Source of the DNA: Enterobacter cloacae complex sp. ECNIH7
GTDB taxonomy: Bacteria > Pseudomonadota > Gammaproteobacteria > Enterobacterales > Enterobacteriaceae
Direction: 5' to 3'
Assembly (NCBI RefSeq): GCF_002208095.1
Contig: NZ_CP017990.1
Span: 186,001 to 250,000 of the forward strand
DNA: 64,000 nucleotides
Shown: positions 44,250 through 56,998 of the stretch, in pieces
How the letters are laid out: every line of letters starts with the position of its first letter
Position numbering within the stretch: position 1 is the first letter of the stretch
Translations under genes and position numbers: made by a program
The notes under the pieces: model-generated
What the model was told of the DNA's origin: nothing
What the model saw: only the letters and a program-made list of their open reading frames with translations
The model's database searches: none

Positions 44250-45857
44250 ATGAGTATTTCCTTGAAGAAGTCAGGGATGCTGAAGCTTGGTCTGAGCCTG
44301 GTGGCTATGACCGTGGCAGCAAGCGTACAGGCAAAAACCCTGGTTTACTGTTCTGAAGGCTCGCCGGAAGGCTTTAACCCACAGCTCTTTACCTCTGGTA
44401 CGACTTACGACGCAAGCTCTGTACCGATCTATAACCGTCTGGTTGAATTCAAAACCGGTACCACGGAAGTAATTCCGGGTCTGGCCGAGAAGTGGGACGT
44501 CAGCGAAGACGGCAAAACCTATACCTTCCACCTGCGCCAGGGCGTGAAGTGGCAGGACAGCAAAGATTTCAAACCAACGCGCGACTTTAACGCCGACGAC
44601 GTTGTGTTCTCCTTCGACCGTCAGAAAAACGCTCAGAACCCGTACCATAAAGTGTCTGGCGGCAGCTATGAATACTTCGAAGGGATGGGTCTGCCAGACC
44701 TGATCGCTGAAGTGAAAAAAGTGGACGATAAAACGGTTCAGTTCGTGCTGACGCGTCCGGAAGCGCCATTCCTGGCTGACCTGGCCATGGACTTCGCCTC
44801 GATTCTGTCCAAAGAGTACGCGGACAACATGCTGAAAGCCGGCACGCCGGAGAAAGTTGACCTGAACCCAATCGGTACCGGTCCATTCCAGCTGCTGCAG
44901 TACCAGAAAGACTCCCGCATTCTGTATAAAGCGTTCGAAGGCTATTGGGGCACCAAGCCGCAGATCGACCGTCTGGTCTTCTCCATCACGCCTGATGCTT
45001 CCGTGCGTTACGCAAAACTGCAGAAAAACGAATGTCAGGTGATGCCGTACCCGAACCCGGCTGATATCGCCCGCATGAAGCAGGACAAGAACATCAACCT
45101 GCTGGAGCAGGCCGGCCTGAACGTGGGCTATCTCTCCTTTAACACCGAGAAGAAACCGTTTGATGACGTGAAAGTGCGTCAGGCGCTGACCTACGCGGTG
45201 AACAAAGAAGCGATTATCAAGGCGGTTTACCAGGGCGCTGGCGTTGCTGCCAAAAACCTGATCCCACCAACCATGTGGGGTTATAACGACGACGTTAAAG
45301 ACTACACCTACGATCCTGAGAAAGCGAAAGCGCTGCTGAAAGAAGCGGGCCAGGACAAAGGCTTTACCGTTGAGCTGTGGGCGATGCCGGTACAGCGTCC
45401 TTACAACCCGAACGCACGCCGTATGGCGGAAATGGTTCAGGCTGACTGGGCTAAGGTTGGCGTTCAGGCCAAGATTGTGACCTACGAGTGGGGCGAGTAC
45501 CTGAAGCGCGCCAAAGCAGGTGAGCACCAGGCGGTAATGATGGGCTGGACCGGTGATAACGGGGATCCGGACAACTTCTTCGCCACCCTGTTCAGCTGCG
45601 CGGCGGCGAAAGACGGTTCTAACTACTCTCGCTGGTGCTACAAGCCGTTTGAAGACCTGATCCAGCCGGCGCGTGCGACCGACGATCACAACAAACGTAT
45701 TGAACTGTACAAGCAGGCTCAGGTTGTTATGCACGATCAGGCTCCGGCGCTGATTGTTGCTCACTCCACCGTGTACGAGCCAGTGCGTAAAGAAGTGAAG
45801 GGCTACGTGGTAGATCCACTGGGCAAACACCACTTCGAAAACGTATCGGTTGAATAA
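44250..45857 (+). CDS. dppA: Dipeptide-binding protein DppA
   Basis: Periplasmic dipeptide-binding protein, also used in haem uptake, 535 residues as in E. coli. The signal peptide is MSISLKKSGMLKLGLSLVAMTVAASVQA, cut before KTLVYCSEGSPEGFNP. Family 5 solute-binding signature: GLAEKWDVSEDGKTYTFHLRQGVKW. The peptide-carboxylate and amino contacts of DppA (TRPEAPFLADLAMDF, GWTGDNGDPDNFF) are present. It leads dppABCDF. A repeat pair between dppA and dppB may limit expression of the membrane components. Confidence 0.98.
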   Translation: MSISLKKSGMLKLGLSLVAMTVAASVQAKTLVYCSEGSPEGFNPQLFTSGTTYDASSVPIYNRLVEFKTGTTEVIPGLAEKWDVSEDGKTYTFHLRQGVKWQDSKDFKPTRDFNADDVVFSFDRQKNAQNPYHKVSGGSYEYFEGMGLPDLIAEVKKVDDKTVQFVLTRPEAPFLADLAMDFASILSKEYADNMLKAGTPEKVDLNPIGTGPFQLLQYQKDSRILYKAFEGYWGTKPQIDRLVFSITPDASVRYAKLQKNECQVMPYPNPADIARMKQDKNINLLEQAGLNVGYLSFNTEKKPFDDVKVRQALTYAVNKEAIIKAVYQGAGVAAKNLIPPTMWGYNDDVKDYTYDPEKAKALLKEAGQDKGFTVELWAMPVQRPYNPNARRMAEMVQADWAKVGVQAKIVTYEWGEYLKRAKAGEHQAVMMGWTGDNGDPDNFFATLFSCAAAKDGSNYSRWCYKPFEDLIQPARATDDHNKRIELYKQAQVVMHDQAPALIVAHSTVYEPVRKEVKGYVVDPLGKHHFENVSVE

Positions 45858-45870
45858 TAAGTAGGGTGTT

Positions 45871-45955
45871 CTCCCTCTCCCTCTGGAGAGGGCAGGGGTG
45901 AGGGGCGTGCATGCATCCCCTCACCCTAACTCTCTCCCGCTGGGAGAGGGAATTT
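45871..45955. repeat. Inverted pair of CTCTCCC/GGGAGAG repeats between dppA and dppB
   Basis: Copy one (45871-45905) reads CTCCCTCTCC then GGAGAGGGCAGGGGTGAGGGG. Copy two (45917-45955) is its inverse, CCCCTCACCCTAACTCTCTC then GGGAGAGGGAATTT. The two can pair over about 35 bases or fold separately. The position after the binding-protein gene suggests mRNA stabilisation. Confidence 0.82.
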
Positions 45956-46017
45956 ACATTTGTGAGCAATACAGACGTCACGCCACTGGTCGTGCGTCAT
46001 CAGAGAGAATCCGGGTT

Positions 46018-47037
46018 ATGTTGCAGTTCATCCTCCGACGTCTGGGACTTGTTATCCCCACGTTTATCGGTATCACCCTTCTCACTTTTGCCTTCGTCCA
46101 TATGATCCCCGGCGACCCGGTAATGATTATGGCGGGCGAGCGTGGTATTTCCCCTGAGCGCCATGCACAGCTGCTGGCGGAACTCGGTCTCGATAAGCCG
46201 ATGTGGCAGCAGTACCTCCACTATATCTGGGGCGTGTTGCACGGTGATTTAGGGATTTCGCTGAAAAGCCGCCTTCCGGTGTGGGACGAGTTCGTGCCGC
46301 GTTTTAAAGCGACGCTGGAGCTTGGCATCTGCGCCATGATTTTCGCCACTGCGGTGGGTATTCCTGTCGGGGTACTGGCTGCCGTCAAGCGTGGCTCTAT
46401 TTTTGACCATACCGCCGTGGGCCTGGCGCTGACCGGCTACTCCATGCCTATCTTCTGGTGGGGCATGATGCTGATCATGCTGGTATCGGTGCAGCTTAAC
46501 CTGACACCGGTCTCCGGGCGCGTCAGTGATATGGTCTTCCTGGATGACTCCAACCCGCTTACCGGCTTTATGCTGATTGATACGGCTATATGGGGCGAAG
46601 AGGGCAACTTCATTGATGCCGTGGCGCACATGATCCTGCCTGCCATGGTGCTGGGCACCATTCCTCTGGCGGTGATCGTGCGAATGACCCGTTCATCGAT
46701 GCTGGAAGTGCTGGGTGAGGATTATATCCGCACCGCGCGCGCCAAGGGCCTGACGCGTATGCGCGTCATCATCGTCCATGCGCTGCGTAATGCCATGCTG
46801 CCGGTGGTGACCGTTATCGGCCTCCAGGTGGGGACGTTGCTGGCGGGGGCGATCCTGACCGAAACCATCTTCTCCTGGCCGGGCCTTGGACGCTGGCTGA
46901 TTGACGCGCTGCAACGCCGTGACTATCCGGTTGTGCAGGGCGGTGTACTGCTGGTCGCGACGATGATTATCCTCGTCAACCTGCTGGTCGATTTGCTGTA
47001 CGGCGTGGTGAACCCGCGTATTCGTCATAAGAAGTAA
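46018..47037 (+). CDS. dppB: Dipeptide ABC permease DppB
   Basis: Inner-membrane permease of the dipeptide importer, 339 residues as in E. coli (MLQFILRRLGLVIPTFIGITLLTF). There are six membrane helices and the BPD permease EAA loop EDYIRTARAKGLTRMRVIIVHALRNAMLPV. The start at 46018 matches the E. coli N-terminus; the longer open frame upstream is made of the repeat sequence. Confidence 0.97.
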   Translation: MLQFILRRLGLVIPTFIGITLLTFAFVHMIPGDPVMIMAGERGISPERHAQLLAELGLDKPMWQQYLHYIWGVLHGDLGISLKSRLPVWDEFVPRFKATLELGICAMIFATAVGIPVGVLAAVKRGSIFDHTAVGLALTGYSMPIFWWGMMLIMLVSVQLNLTPVSGRVSDMVFLDDSNPLTGFMLIDTAIWGEEGNFIDAVAHMILPAMVLGTIPLAVIVRMTRSSMLEVLGEDYIRTARAKGLTRMRVIIVHALRNAMLPVVTVIGLQVGTLLAGAILTETIFSWPGLGRWLIDALQRRDYPVVQGGVLLVATMIILVNLLVDLLYGVVNPRIRHKK

Positions 47038-47046
47038 GGGACCATC

Positions 47047-47949
47047 ATGTCACAAGTCACTCAAAATAAAGTGGTCGCTGCACCGGTTCCTATGACGCCG
47101 CTGCAGGAATTCTGGCACTACTTCAAGCGCAATAAAGGCGCGGTGGTAGGGCTGGTGTATGTCGTAATCATGATCCTGATTGCGGTGTTTGCGAATTTCC
47201 TCGCACCGTATAACCCGGCGGACCAGTTCCGCGATGCGCTGCTCGCGCCGCCTGCGTGGCAGGACGGCGGCAGCCTGGCGCACCTGCTGGGTACCGATGA
47301 CGTTGGCCGCGACGTGCTGTCGCGTCTGATGTACGGCGCGCGCCTGTCGCTGCTGGTCGGCTGCCTGGTGGTGGTGTTATCCCTGATTATGGGGATCGTG
47401 CTGGGTCTGATTGCCGGTTACTTCGGCGGTATCGTTGATAACATCATCATGCGCATCGTCGATATCATGCTGGCGCTGCCAAGCCTGCTGCTGGCGCTGG
47501 TGCTGGTGGCGATCTTCGGCCCGTCGATAGGCAATGCCGCGCTGGCGTTGACCTTCGTGGCGCTCCCTCACTACGTGCGTTTAACCCGTGCGGCGGTGCT
47601 GGTGGAAGTGAACCGCGATTACGTCACCGCCTCTCGCGTGGCGGGTGCCGGTGCGATGCGCCAGATGTTCGTGAATATCTTCCCTAACTGCCTTGCGCCG
47701 CTGATTGTTCAGGCGTCGCTCGGTTTCTCTAACGCCATTCTTGATATGGCCGCTCTTGGCTTCCTGGGCATGGGTGCGCAGCCGCCAACACCGGAGTGGG
47801 GCACGATGCTCTCCGACGTGTTGCAGTTCGCACAAAGCGCCTGGTGGGTTGTCACCTTCCCGGGTCTGGCAATCCTGCTGACGGTGCTGGCATTTAACCT
47901 GATGGGTGATGGTCTGCGTGATGCGCTTGATCCCAAACTGAAGCAGTAA
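47047..47949 (+). CDS. dppC: Dipeptide ABC permease DppC
   Basis: Second permease of the dipeptide importer, 300 residues. The OppC-type N-terminal segment ([39 protein letters not shown]) precedes the six-helix core with the EAA loop [31 protein letters not shown]. It pairs with DppB. It starts 9 bases after dppB and is followed by dppD after 10 bases. Confidence 0.97.
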   Translation: MSQVTQNKVVAAPVPMTPLQEFWHYFKRNKGAVVGLVYVVIMILIAVFANFLAPYNPADQFRDALLAPPAWQDGGSLAHLLGTDDVGRDVLSRLMYGARLSLLVGCLVVVLSLIMGIVLGLIAGYFGGIVDNIIMRIVDIMLALPSLLLALVLVAIFGPSIGNAALALTFVALPHYVRLTRAAVLVEVNRDYVTASRVAGAGAMRQMFVNIFPNCLAPLIVQASLGFSNAILDMAALGFLGMGAQPPTPEWGTMLSDVLQFAQSAWWVVTFPGLAILLTVLAFNLMGDGLRDALDPKLKQ

Positions 47950-47959
47950 GAGGCACGAG

Positions 47960-48943
47960 ATGGCGTTATTAAATGTAGATAAATTATCGGTGCACTTTGG
48001 CGACGAAGGCACCCCGTTTCGCGCCGTGGACCGCATCAGCTACAGCGTAAATCAGGGCGAAGTGGTTGGTATCGTCGGGGAGTCCGGCTCCGGTAAGTCA
48101 GTGAGCTCGCTGGCGATCATGGGGCTGATTGATTACCCGGGCCGCGTGATGGCGGAAAACCTGCAGTTCAACGGTCAGGATCTGAAGCGCATTTCTGAGA
48201 AACAGCGCCGCCAGCTGGTGGGCGCCGAAGTGGCGATGATTTTCCAGGATCCCATGACCAGCCTGAACCCCTGCTACACCGTTGGTTTCCAGATTATGGA
48301 AGCGATTAAGGTGCATCAGGGTGGGAATAAGAAAACCCGTCGCCAGCGCGCGATCGACCTGCTGAACCAGGTGGGTATTCCTGACCCGGCATCACGCCTG
48401 GACGTTTACCCGCACCAGCTCTCCGGTGGGATGAGTCAGCGCGTGATGATCGCGATGGCGATTGCCTGTCGACCAAAACTGCTGATTGCGGATGAACCTA
48501 CGACGGCGCTGGATGTGACCATCCAGGCGCAAATCATCGAGCTGCTGCTGGAGCTGCAGCAGAAAGAGAATATGGCGCTGGTGCTGATTACGCACGATCT
48601 GGCGCTGGTGGCCGAAGCCGCGCACAAAATCATCGTGATGTATGCCGGCCAGGTGGTCGAGACCGGGAATTCACACGATATTTTCCGCGCGCCGCGTCAC
48701 CCGTATACCCAGGCGCTTTTACGCGCGCTGCCGGAGTTTGCCCAGGACAAAGCGCGTCTGGCGTCGCTGCCGGGTGTGGTACCGGGTAAATATGACCGTC
48801 CGCAGGGCTGTCTGCTCAATCCGCGCTGTCCGTATGCAACGGACAAATGCCGGGCAGAAGAGCCAGAGCTGAACCAGCTTGCTGACGGCCGTCAGTCGAA
48901 ATGCCACTACCCACTCGATGATGCCGGGAGGCCAACACTATGA
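47960..48943 (+). CDS. dppD: Dipeptide ABC ATPase DppD
   Basis: Cytoplasmic ATPase of the dipeptide importer, 327 residues. Walker A is GESGSGKS (40-47), signature LSGGMSQR, Walker [13 protein letters not shown] and switch His in LITHDLAL. The C-terminal oligopeptide-transporter domain (about 235-320) carries the cysteine cluster [15 protein letters not shown] ... KCHYP that binds an iron-sulfur centre in this family. It overlaps dppF by 4 bases (ATGA). Confidence 0.97.
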   Translation: MALLNVDKLSVHFGDEGTPFRAVDRISYSVNQGEVVGIVGESGSGKSVSSLAIMGLIDYPGRVMAENLQFNGQDLKRISEKQRRQLVGAEVAMIFQDPMTSLNPCYTVGFQIMEAIKVHQGGNKKTRRQRAIDLLNQVGIPDPASRLDVYPHQLSGGMSQRVMIAMAIACRPKLLIADEPTTALDVTIQAQIIELLLELQQKENMALVLITHDLALVAEAAHKIIVMYAGQVVETGNSHDIFRAPRHPYTQALLRALPEFAQDKARLASLPGVVPGKYDRPQGCLLNPRCPYATDKCRAEEPELNQLADGRQSKCHYPLDDAGRPTL

Positions 48944-49953
48944 GTACGCAACAGGCCACCACGCAACAACCGCTGTTGCAGGCCATCGACCTGAAAAAAT
49001 ACTACCCGGTGAAGAAGGGGCTGTTTGCCCCTGAACGCCTGGTGAAAGCGCTGGACGGCGTCTCTTTTAACCTCGAACGCGGTAAAACGCTGGCGGTGGT
49101 GGGGGAGTCAGGCTGCGGCAAATCCACGCTGGGCCGTCTGCTGACGATGATTGAAGTGCCGACCGGCGGGGAGCTCTACTATCAGGGGCAGGATCTGCTC
49201 AAGCACGATCCGCAGGCGCAGAAGCTGCGCCGCCAGAAAATTCAGATTGTGTTCCAGAACCCCTATGGTTCTTTGAACCCGCGTAAAAAAGTCGGGCAGA
49301 TTCTGGAAGAGCCGCTGCTGATCAACAGTAATTTGAGTAAAGAGCAGCGCCGTGAAAAGGCGCTGGCGATGATGGCGAAGGTCGGCCTCAAAACCGAGCA
49401 TTACGATCGCTATCCGCACATGTTCTCCGGCGGCCAGCGTCAGCGTATTGCGATCGCCCGCGGGCTGATGCTCGATCCGGACGTGGTGATTGCCGATGAG
49501 CCGGTCTCCGCGCTCGACGTATCCGTGCGTGCGCAGGTGCTGAACCTGATGATGGATCTCCAGCAGGAGCTGGGGCTGTCTTACGTGTTCATCTCCCACG
49601 ACCTGTCGGTGGTAGAGCATATTGCCGATGAAGTGATGGTGATGTACCTGGGGCGTTGCGTGGAGAAGGGGACTAAAGACCAGATCTTTAATAACCCTCG
49701 TCACCCGTATACCCAGGCGCTGCTGTCTGCGACGCCGCGTCTGAACCCGGACGATCGTCGTGAGCGTATTAAGCTGACGGGTGAACTGCCAAGCCCGCTG
49801 AATCCGCCTCCGGGATGTGCATTCAACGCCCGCTGCAGTCGCCGCTTCGGTCCGTGCACCCAGCTCCAGCCGCAGCTGAAGGATTATGGCGGCCAGCTGG
49901 TTGCCTGCTTCGCGGTCGATCAGGATGAAAATGGCGAGAAGCCACAGGCATAA
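48940..49953 (+). CDS. dppF: Dipeptide ABC ATPase DppF
   Basis: Partner ATPase of DppD, 337 residues (E. coli 334). Walker A is GESGCGKS (55-62), signature FSGGQRQR, Walker [13 protein letters not shown] and switch His FISHDLSV. The C-terminal domain has [15 protein letters not shown] with the family cysteines. Translation is coupled to dppD by the ATGA overlap. It is the last gene of the operon, followed by a terminator and then by convergent coaA rather than E. coli yhjV. Confidence 0.97.
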   Translation: MSTQQATTQQPLLQAIDLKKYYPVKKGLFAPERLVKALDGVSFNLERGKTLAVVGESGCGKSTLGRLLTMIEVPTGGELYYQGQDLLKHDPQAQKLRRQKIQIVFQNPYGSLNPRKKVGQILEEPLLINSNLSKEQRREKALAMMAKVGLKTEHYDRYPHMFSGGQRQRIAIARGLMLDPDVVIADEPVSALDVSVRAQVLNLMMDLQQELGLSYVFISHDLSVVEHIADEVMVMYLGRCVEKGTKDQIFNNPRHPYTQALLSATPRLNPDDRRERIKLTGELPSPLNPPPGCAFNARCSRRFGPCTQLQPQLKDYGGQLVACFAVDQDENGEKPQA

Positions 49954-49954
49954 C

Positions 49955-49985
49955 GAAAAAAACCGGCGTTAAGCCGGTTTTTTTA
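49955..49985. terminator. dppF / coaA terminator
   Basis: Stem AACCGGC / GCCGGTT (loop GTTAA), with A tract on the left and seven T on the right. It can serve both the dpp operon and convergent coaA. Confidence 0.92.
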
Positions 49986-49996
49986 TGTCTGCTTGA

Positions 49997-50947
49997 TTAT
50001 TTCCGCAGGCGAATCTGGTCGACGGCGTGCTTCTCGCTCTTGGTGAGGATCAGGCTCGCACGCTCGCGCGTCGGCAGGATGTTCTCTTTGAGGTTCACGT
50101 AGTTGATCTCATTCCACAGCCCCGTGGCCACGCCGATCGCTTCTTCTTCAGAAAGCTGAGCATAGTGGTGGAAATAGGAATCCGGGTCAGTGAACGCCCC
50201 TTCGCGGAACTTCAGGAAGCGGTTGATGTACCAGTTTTGCAGCAGGTCTTCCGGCGCATCGACATAAATAGAGAAATCGACGAAATCCGAGACGAATACG
50301 TGATGCGGGTCGTGAGGATAGTCCATCCCGCTTTGCAGCACGTTCAGACCTTCCAGAATCAGGATGTCCGGCTGGACCACGGTTTTATCCCCACCCGGGA
50401 TGCGATCGTAGATCAGGTGCGAATAGACTGGTGCAGTCACGTGAGGCACGCCGGATTTCAGGTCAGAGACAAATTTCACCAGACGGTGCATATCGTAAGA
50501 GAGCGGGAAGCCCTTCTTCTTCATCAGCCCGCGTTCTTTTAACACCTCGTTCGGGTGCAGGAAGCCGTCAGTGGTAATCAGCTCCACGCTGCGGTGTTCC
50601 GGCCAGCGGCTCAACAGCGCCTGCAGGACGCGCGCGGTGGTACTTTTACCCACGGCCACGCTGCCTGCGATACTAATGATATAAGGAATGCGTTGACCGT
50701 TCGTCCCGAGAAACTGCTCCAGCACGGCCTGACGACGCAGGTTCGAGCTGATATAGAAGTTAAGCAAGCGAGAGAGGGGGAGATAAATTTCTGCCACTTC
50801 TTCCAGGGACAGATCTTCGTTTATCCCTTTTAACCGTGCGATTTCACCTTCCGTCAGCGTCATAGGGACGGAATCACGCAGGGCAGCCCACTGGCTGCGG
50901 TTAAAGTGAAGATAAGGCGTCATTAACGTTTGCTCTTTTTTGCTCAT
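49997..50947 (-). CDS. coaA: Pantothenate kinase CoaA
   Basis: Type I pantothenate kinase, the first and controlling step of coenzyme A synthesis; feedback-inhibited by CoA. It has 316 residues as in E. coli ([31 protein letters not shown]). Walker A is GSVAVGKS (95-102) with catalytic Lys101. The CoA/pantothenate segments [17 protein letters not shown] and [25 protein letters not shown] are intact. The start at 50947 is preferred to an ATG two codons upstream by length agreement. It is divergent from the tRNA operon, as in E. coli. Confidence 0.96.
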   Translation of the reverse strand: MSKKEQTLMTPYLHFNRSQWAALRDSVPMTLTEGEIARLKGINEDLSLEEVAEIYLPLSRLLNFYISSNLRRQAVLEQFLGTNGQRIPYIISIAGSVAVGKSTTARVLQALLSRWPEHRSVELITTDGFLHPNEVLKERGLMKKKGFPLSYDMHRLVKFVSDLKSGVPHVTAPVYSHLIYDRIPGGDKTVVQPDILILEGLNVLQSGMDYPHDPHHVFVSDFVDFSIYVDAPEDLLQNWYINRFLKFREGAFTDPDSYFHHYAQLSEEEAIGVATGLWNEINYVNLKENILPTRERASLILTKSEKHAVDQIRLRK

Positions 50948-51221
50948 AAGCATGCTTCAGTGAGCCAGCACCACACTGCCGGATCGTGGCTCATCACACA
51001 GTTAATTTTGGACAATGGGCAGGAGGTTAACACCAGATGACGGGAATAATAAGAAAAAAGATGGAAAGCGCTGCGTTACGCGGAAGCCGTCACGCTACGT
51101 TGAATACGGTGCAAATCACGATGATATGTTGAATATTTGACCTCAAATGACTACTTTTACAGCGCCTGACACGCTCTTCGCATAAAATGTGAGCGAAAGA
51201 ACGTTTTATGCAAATTTTTAG

Positions 51222-51256
51222 TTGCATGACCGCGCAGGTATCCATAGAATGCGCGC
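51222..51256 (+). promoter_or_regulatory. Promoter of the thrU-tyrU-glyT-thrT-tufB operon
   Basis: TTGCAT (51222-51227) and TAGAAT (51245-51250) are 17 bases apart, with the GCGCGC discriminator (51251-51256) of stringently controlled promoters. The A/T-rich run before it (ACGTTTTATGCAAATTTTTA, 51201-51220) can hold UP-element and Fis sites, as known for E. coli. The rest of the 317-base coaA-tRNA gap has no gene. Confidence 0.9.
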
Positions 51257-51264
51257 TACTTGAT

Positions 51265-51340
<76 letters not shown>

Positions 51341-51348
51341 TCAAGTCC

Positions 51349-51433
<85 letters not shown>

Positions 51434-51550
51434 CTTTCTGGCAGCGTAAATGCCGCCGGAGCTGGTTGGAAAAATTAGCCAGCTCAAACTGAAAAAGAGA
51501 GAAATCTCTTTTTTTGTTACAGAAAGAACTGGGTAGCCGAGTTTCAGGAT

Positions 51551-51625
<75 letters not shown>

Positions 51626-51631
51626 ATACGT

Positions 51632-51707
51632 GCTGATATGGCTCAGTTGGTAGAGCGCACCCTTGGTAAGGGTGAGGTCCCCAGTTCGACTCTGGGTATC
51701 AGCACCA
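51632..51707 (+). tRNA. thrT: tRNA-Thr, anticodon GGT
   Basis: A 76-base cloverleaf: acceptor GCTGATA / TATCAGC, anticodon loop CTTGGTAA (GGT), T loop GTTCGACTC, encoded ACCA. It lies 6 bases after glyT and 118 bases before tufB. Confidence 0.97.
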
Positions 51708-51789
51708 CTTCACTTCTCCTTCCCGTTTCTCTCTGTTTCAATTTTACTGTATTCAACAATTCAGGCATTTCGCCTGGTTGATGTGGTGA

Positions 51790-53010
<1,221 letters not shown>

Positions 53011-53038
53011 TCGCTGATAACATTTGACGCAATGCGCA

Positions 53039-53067
53039 TGAAAAGGGCATCATTTGATGCCCTTTTT
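53039..53067 (+). terminator. tufB terminator
   Basis: Stem AAAGGGCATCA / TGATGCCCTTT with loop TT and five T. Confidence 0.92.
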
Positions 53068-53124
53068 GCACGCTTTCACATCAGAACCTGGCTCATCAGT
53101 GATTATTTTTGTCATAATCATTGC

Positions 53125-53153
53125 TGAGACAGGCTCTGCAGAGAGCGTATAAT
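53125..53153 (+). promoter_or_regulatory. Promoter of secE-nusG
   Basis: A perfect -10 TATAAT lies at 53148-53153. The -35 region (TTGCTGAGAC, 53121-53130) is weak. The position and sequence resemble the E. coli secE promoter. The leader to secE is about 75 bases. Confidence 0.7.
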
Positions 53154-53235
53154 CCATAAAGGGATTATTTCGATTTGGCTCGCCTCGCAATCGCGGGGTG
53201 AAATTATTTGTAGAATTCTTCTGACAGGTTGGTTT

Positions 53236-53619
53236 ATGAGTGCGAATACCGAAGCTCAAGGGAGCGGGCGCGGCCTGGAAGCGATGAAGTGGGTCGCTGT
53301 TGCCGTGCTGCTGATTGTGGCAATCGTTGGCAACTATCTTTATCGTGACATGATGCTGCCGCTCCGCGCGCTGGCAGTGGTGATTCTGATTGCTGCAGCG
53401 GGCGGTGTCGCGCTGTTGACGACTAAAGGTAAAGCAACCGTTGCTTTCGCTCGCGAAGCACGTACCGAAGTCCGCAAGGTCATTTGGCCGACTCGCCAGG
53501 AAACACTGCACACCACTCTGATCGTGGCTGCAGTGACTGCGGTAATGTCACTGATCCTGTGGGGACTGGATGGTATTCTGGTTCGCCTGGTTTCCTTTAT
53601 TACTGGCCTGAGGTTCTAA
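53236..53619 (+). CDS. secE: Preprotein translocase subunit SecE
   Basis: Essential subunit of the SecYEG channel in the inner membrane. It has 127 residues and three membrane helices ([37 protein letters not shown] and [28 protein letters not shown]), as in enterobacteria; most other bacteria keep only the last. The conserved amphipathic segment [20 protein letters not shown] precedes helix 3. One base separates it from nusG. Confidence 0.97.
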   Translation: MSANTEAQGSGRGLEAMKWVAVAVLLIVAIVGNYLYRDMMLPLRALAVVILIAAAGGVALLTTKGKATVAFAREARTEVRKVIWPTRQETLHTTLIVAAVTAVMSLILWGLDGILVRLVSFITGLRF

Positions 53620-53620
53620 G

Positions 53621-54166
53621 ATGTCTGAAGCCCCTAAAAAGCGTTGGTACGTCGTTCAGGCGTTTTCCGGTTTTGAAGGCCGCGTAGCAACGTCGCTGCG
53701 TGAGCATATCAAATTACACAACATGGAAGAGTTATTTGGCGAAGTTATGGTTCCGACCGAAGAAGTGGTTGAGATCCGTGGCGGCCAACGTCGCAAAAGC
53801 GAGCGTAAATTCTTCCCGGGTTACGTGCTGGTTCAGATGGTGATGAACGACGCGAGCTGGCACCTGGTGCGCAGCGTACCGCGCGTGATGGGCTTTATCG
53901 GCGGCACGTCTGACCGTCCGGCGCCAATCAGCGACAAAGAAGTTGATGCGATTATGAACCGCCTGCAGCAGGTGGGTGATAAGCCGCGTCCGAAAACGCT
54001 GTTTGAACCGGGTGAAATGGTTCGTGTTAGCGACGGTCCGTTTGCTGACTTTAACGGTGTGGTTGAAGAAGTGGACTACGAGAAGTCCCGCCTGAAAGTT
54101 TCTGTTTCTATCTTCGGTCGTGCGACCCCGGTAGAACTGGACTTTGCGCAGGTCGAAAAAGCCTAA
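53621..54166 (+). CDS. nusG: Transcription termination/antitermination factor NusG
   Basis: NusG binds RNA polymerase, suppresses pausing and links it to Rho or to ribosomal protein S10. It has 181 residues. The NGN domain begins [25 protein letters not shown]. The C-terminal KOW domain (about 125-181) has [48 protein letters not shown]. It forms an operon with secE. Confidence 0.98.
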   Translation: MSEAPKKRWYVVQAFSGFEGRVATSLREHIKLHNMEELFGEVMVPTEEVVEIRGGQRRKSERKFFPGYVLVQMVMNDASWHLVRSVPRVMGFIGGTSDRPAPISDKEVDAIMNRLQQVGDKPRPKTLFEPGEMVRVSDGPFADFNGVVEEVDYEKSRLKVSVSIFGRATPVELDFAQVEKA

Positions 54167-54196
54167 GCAGCGATCAAAAAAGCGGCGATTTAATCG

Positions 54197-55458
<1,262 letters not shown>

Positions 55459-55462
55459 TGCC

Positions 55463-55749
55463 TTTACGTGGGCGGTGATTTTGTCTACAATCTTACCCCC
55501 ACGTTTGCTAACGAAAGTTAGCGGCTAAAAGATTTGTTCGTTGGAGCCTGGCCTAATCCAGGCCTCCGTCGAAGACCGCAGGTGTTTCGCAAGAGACTTA
55601 ATCCCCTGCGTAGACGGTGACAGAACGCTAAGATTATTTTTGGATACTCTGGCTTGTTTCTGCTCACCGTATTAAGACGCTCTTTCCGTTGGGGAGAGTG
55701 AAGTGAGTTCCGGAACATGAGTTCCGGCAAACATCCAGGAGCAAAGCTA
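55463..55749 (+). promoter_or_regulatory. rplJ promoter and L10 leader
   Basis: TTTACG (55463-55468) and TACAAT (55486-55491) are 17 bases apart. A structured leader of about 250 bases follows, including GAGCCTGGCC / GGCCTCC (55543-55566) and CCCTGCGTAGACGGTGACAG. In E. coli the L10-L7/L12 complex binds this leader and represses rplJL translation. Confidence 0.85.
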
Positions 55750-56247
55750 ATGGCTTTAAATCTTCAAGACAAACAAGCGATTGTTGCTGAAGTCAGCGAA
55801 GTAGCCAAAGGCGCGCTGTCTGCAGTAGTTGCGGATTCCCGTGGCGTTACTGTAGACAAAATGACTGAACTGCGTAAAGCAGGTCGTGAAGCTGGCGTAT
55901 ACATGCGTGTTGTTCGTAACACCCTGCTGCGCCGCGTAGTTGAAGGTACTCAGTTCGAGTGCCTGAAAGACACGTTTGTTGGTCCGACCCTGATTGCATA
56001 CTCTATGGAACACCCGGGCGCTGCTGCTCGTCTGTTCAAAGAGTTCGCGAAAGCGAATGCAAAATTTGAGGTCAAAGCTGCAGCCTTTGAAGGTGAGTTG
56101 ATCCCGGCATCGCAAATCGATCGCCTGGCAACCCTGCCGACCTACGAAGAAGCAATTGCACGCCTGATGGCAACCATGAAAGAAGCTGCGGCTGGCAAAC
56201 TGGTTCGCACTCTGGCTGCTGTACGCGATGCGAAAGAAGCTGCTTAA
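55750..56247 (+). CDS. rplJ: 50S ribosomal protein L10
   Basis: L10 is the base of the ribosomal stalk; it binds 23S rRNA and carries L7/L12 dimers on its C-terminal helix. It has 165 residues ([27 protein letters not shown]). The start at 55750 follows CCAGGAGCAAAGCTA; an in-frame ATG 11 codons upstream lies in the leader. It precedes rplL by 66 bases. Confidence 0.98.
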   Translation: MALNLQDKQAIVAEVSEVAKGALSAVVADSRGVTVDKMTELRKAGREAGVYMRVVRNTLLRRVVEGTQFECLKDTFVGPTLIAYSMEHPGAAARLFKEFAKANAKFEVKAAAFEGELIPASQIDRLATLPTYEEAIARLMATMKEAAAGKLVRTLAAVRDAKEAA

Positions 56248-56313
56248 TCGCAGTTATCTTTATAAAGCATTTGCTTACGTATAAACTTATTCTGATTTTC
56301 AGGAACAATTTAA

Positions 56314-56679
<366 letters not shown>

Positions 56680-56998
56680 GCCAACTTTTCTGGTTGCAGC
56701 CTGAGTAATTAGGCTGATGGCTGGTGACTTTTTAGTCACCAGCCTTTTTGCGCTGTAAGGCATCAGTAGCATTTCACACTGTTTGACTGCTGATTGTCCT
56801 GACAATGCATGTTTCTATCGACGACTTAATATATTGCGACAGGGTGCTCGCTCTGTGTAAATCGCGACGAAATGATTTAAGCGTGATAGCAACAGGTATT
56901 GCGGAAAGTATTCAATTTTCCGGTCCACAAAATGGTGTTGCACAAACTGTCCCTTCGTCGGACAGATGGGTCGACTTGTCAGCGAGCTGAGGAACCCT
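56680..56998 (+). promoter_or_regulatory. rplL-rpoB attenuator region
   Basis: The 319-base gap opens with a hairpin GGCTGGTGAC / GTCACCAGCC (56719-56744) and five T, the partial terminator that lets about a fifth of polymerases into rpoBC in E. coli. Further on, 56785-56870 can fold into the longer stem cut by RNase III in E. coli. No gene is seen. Confidence 0.85.
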
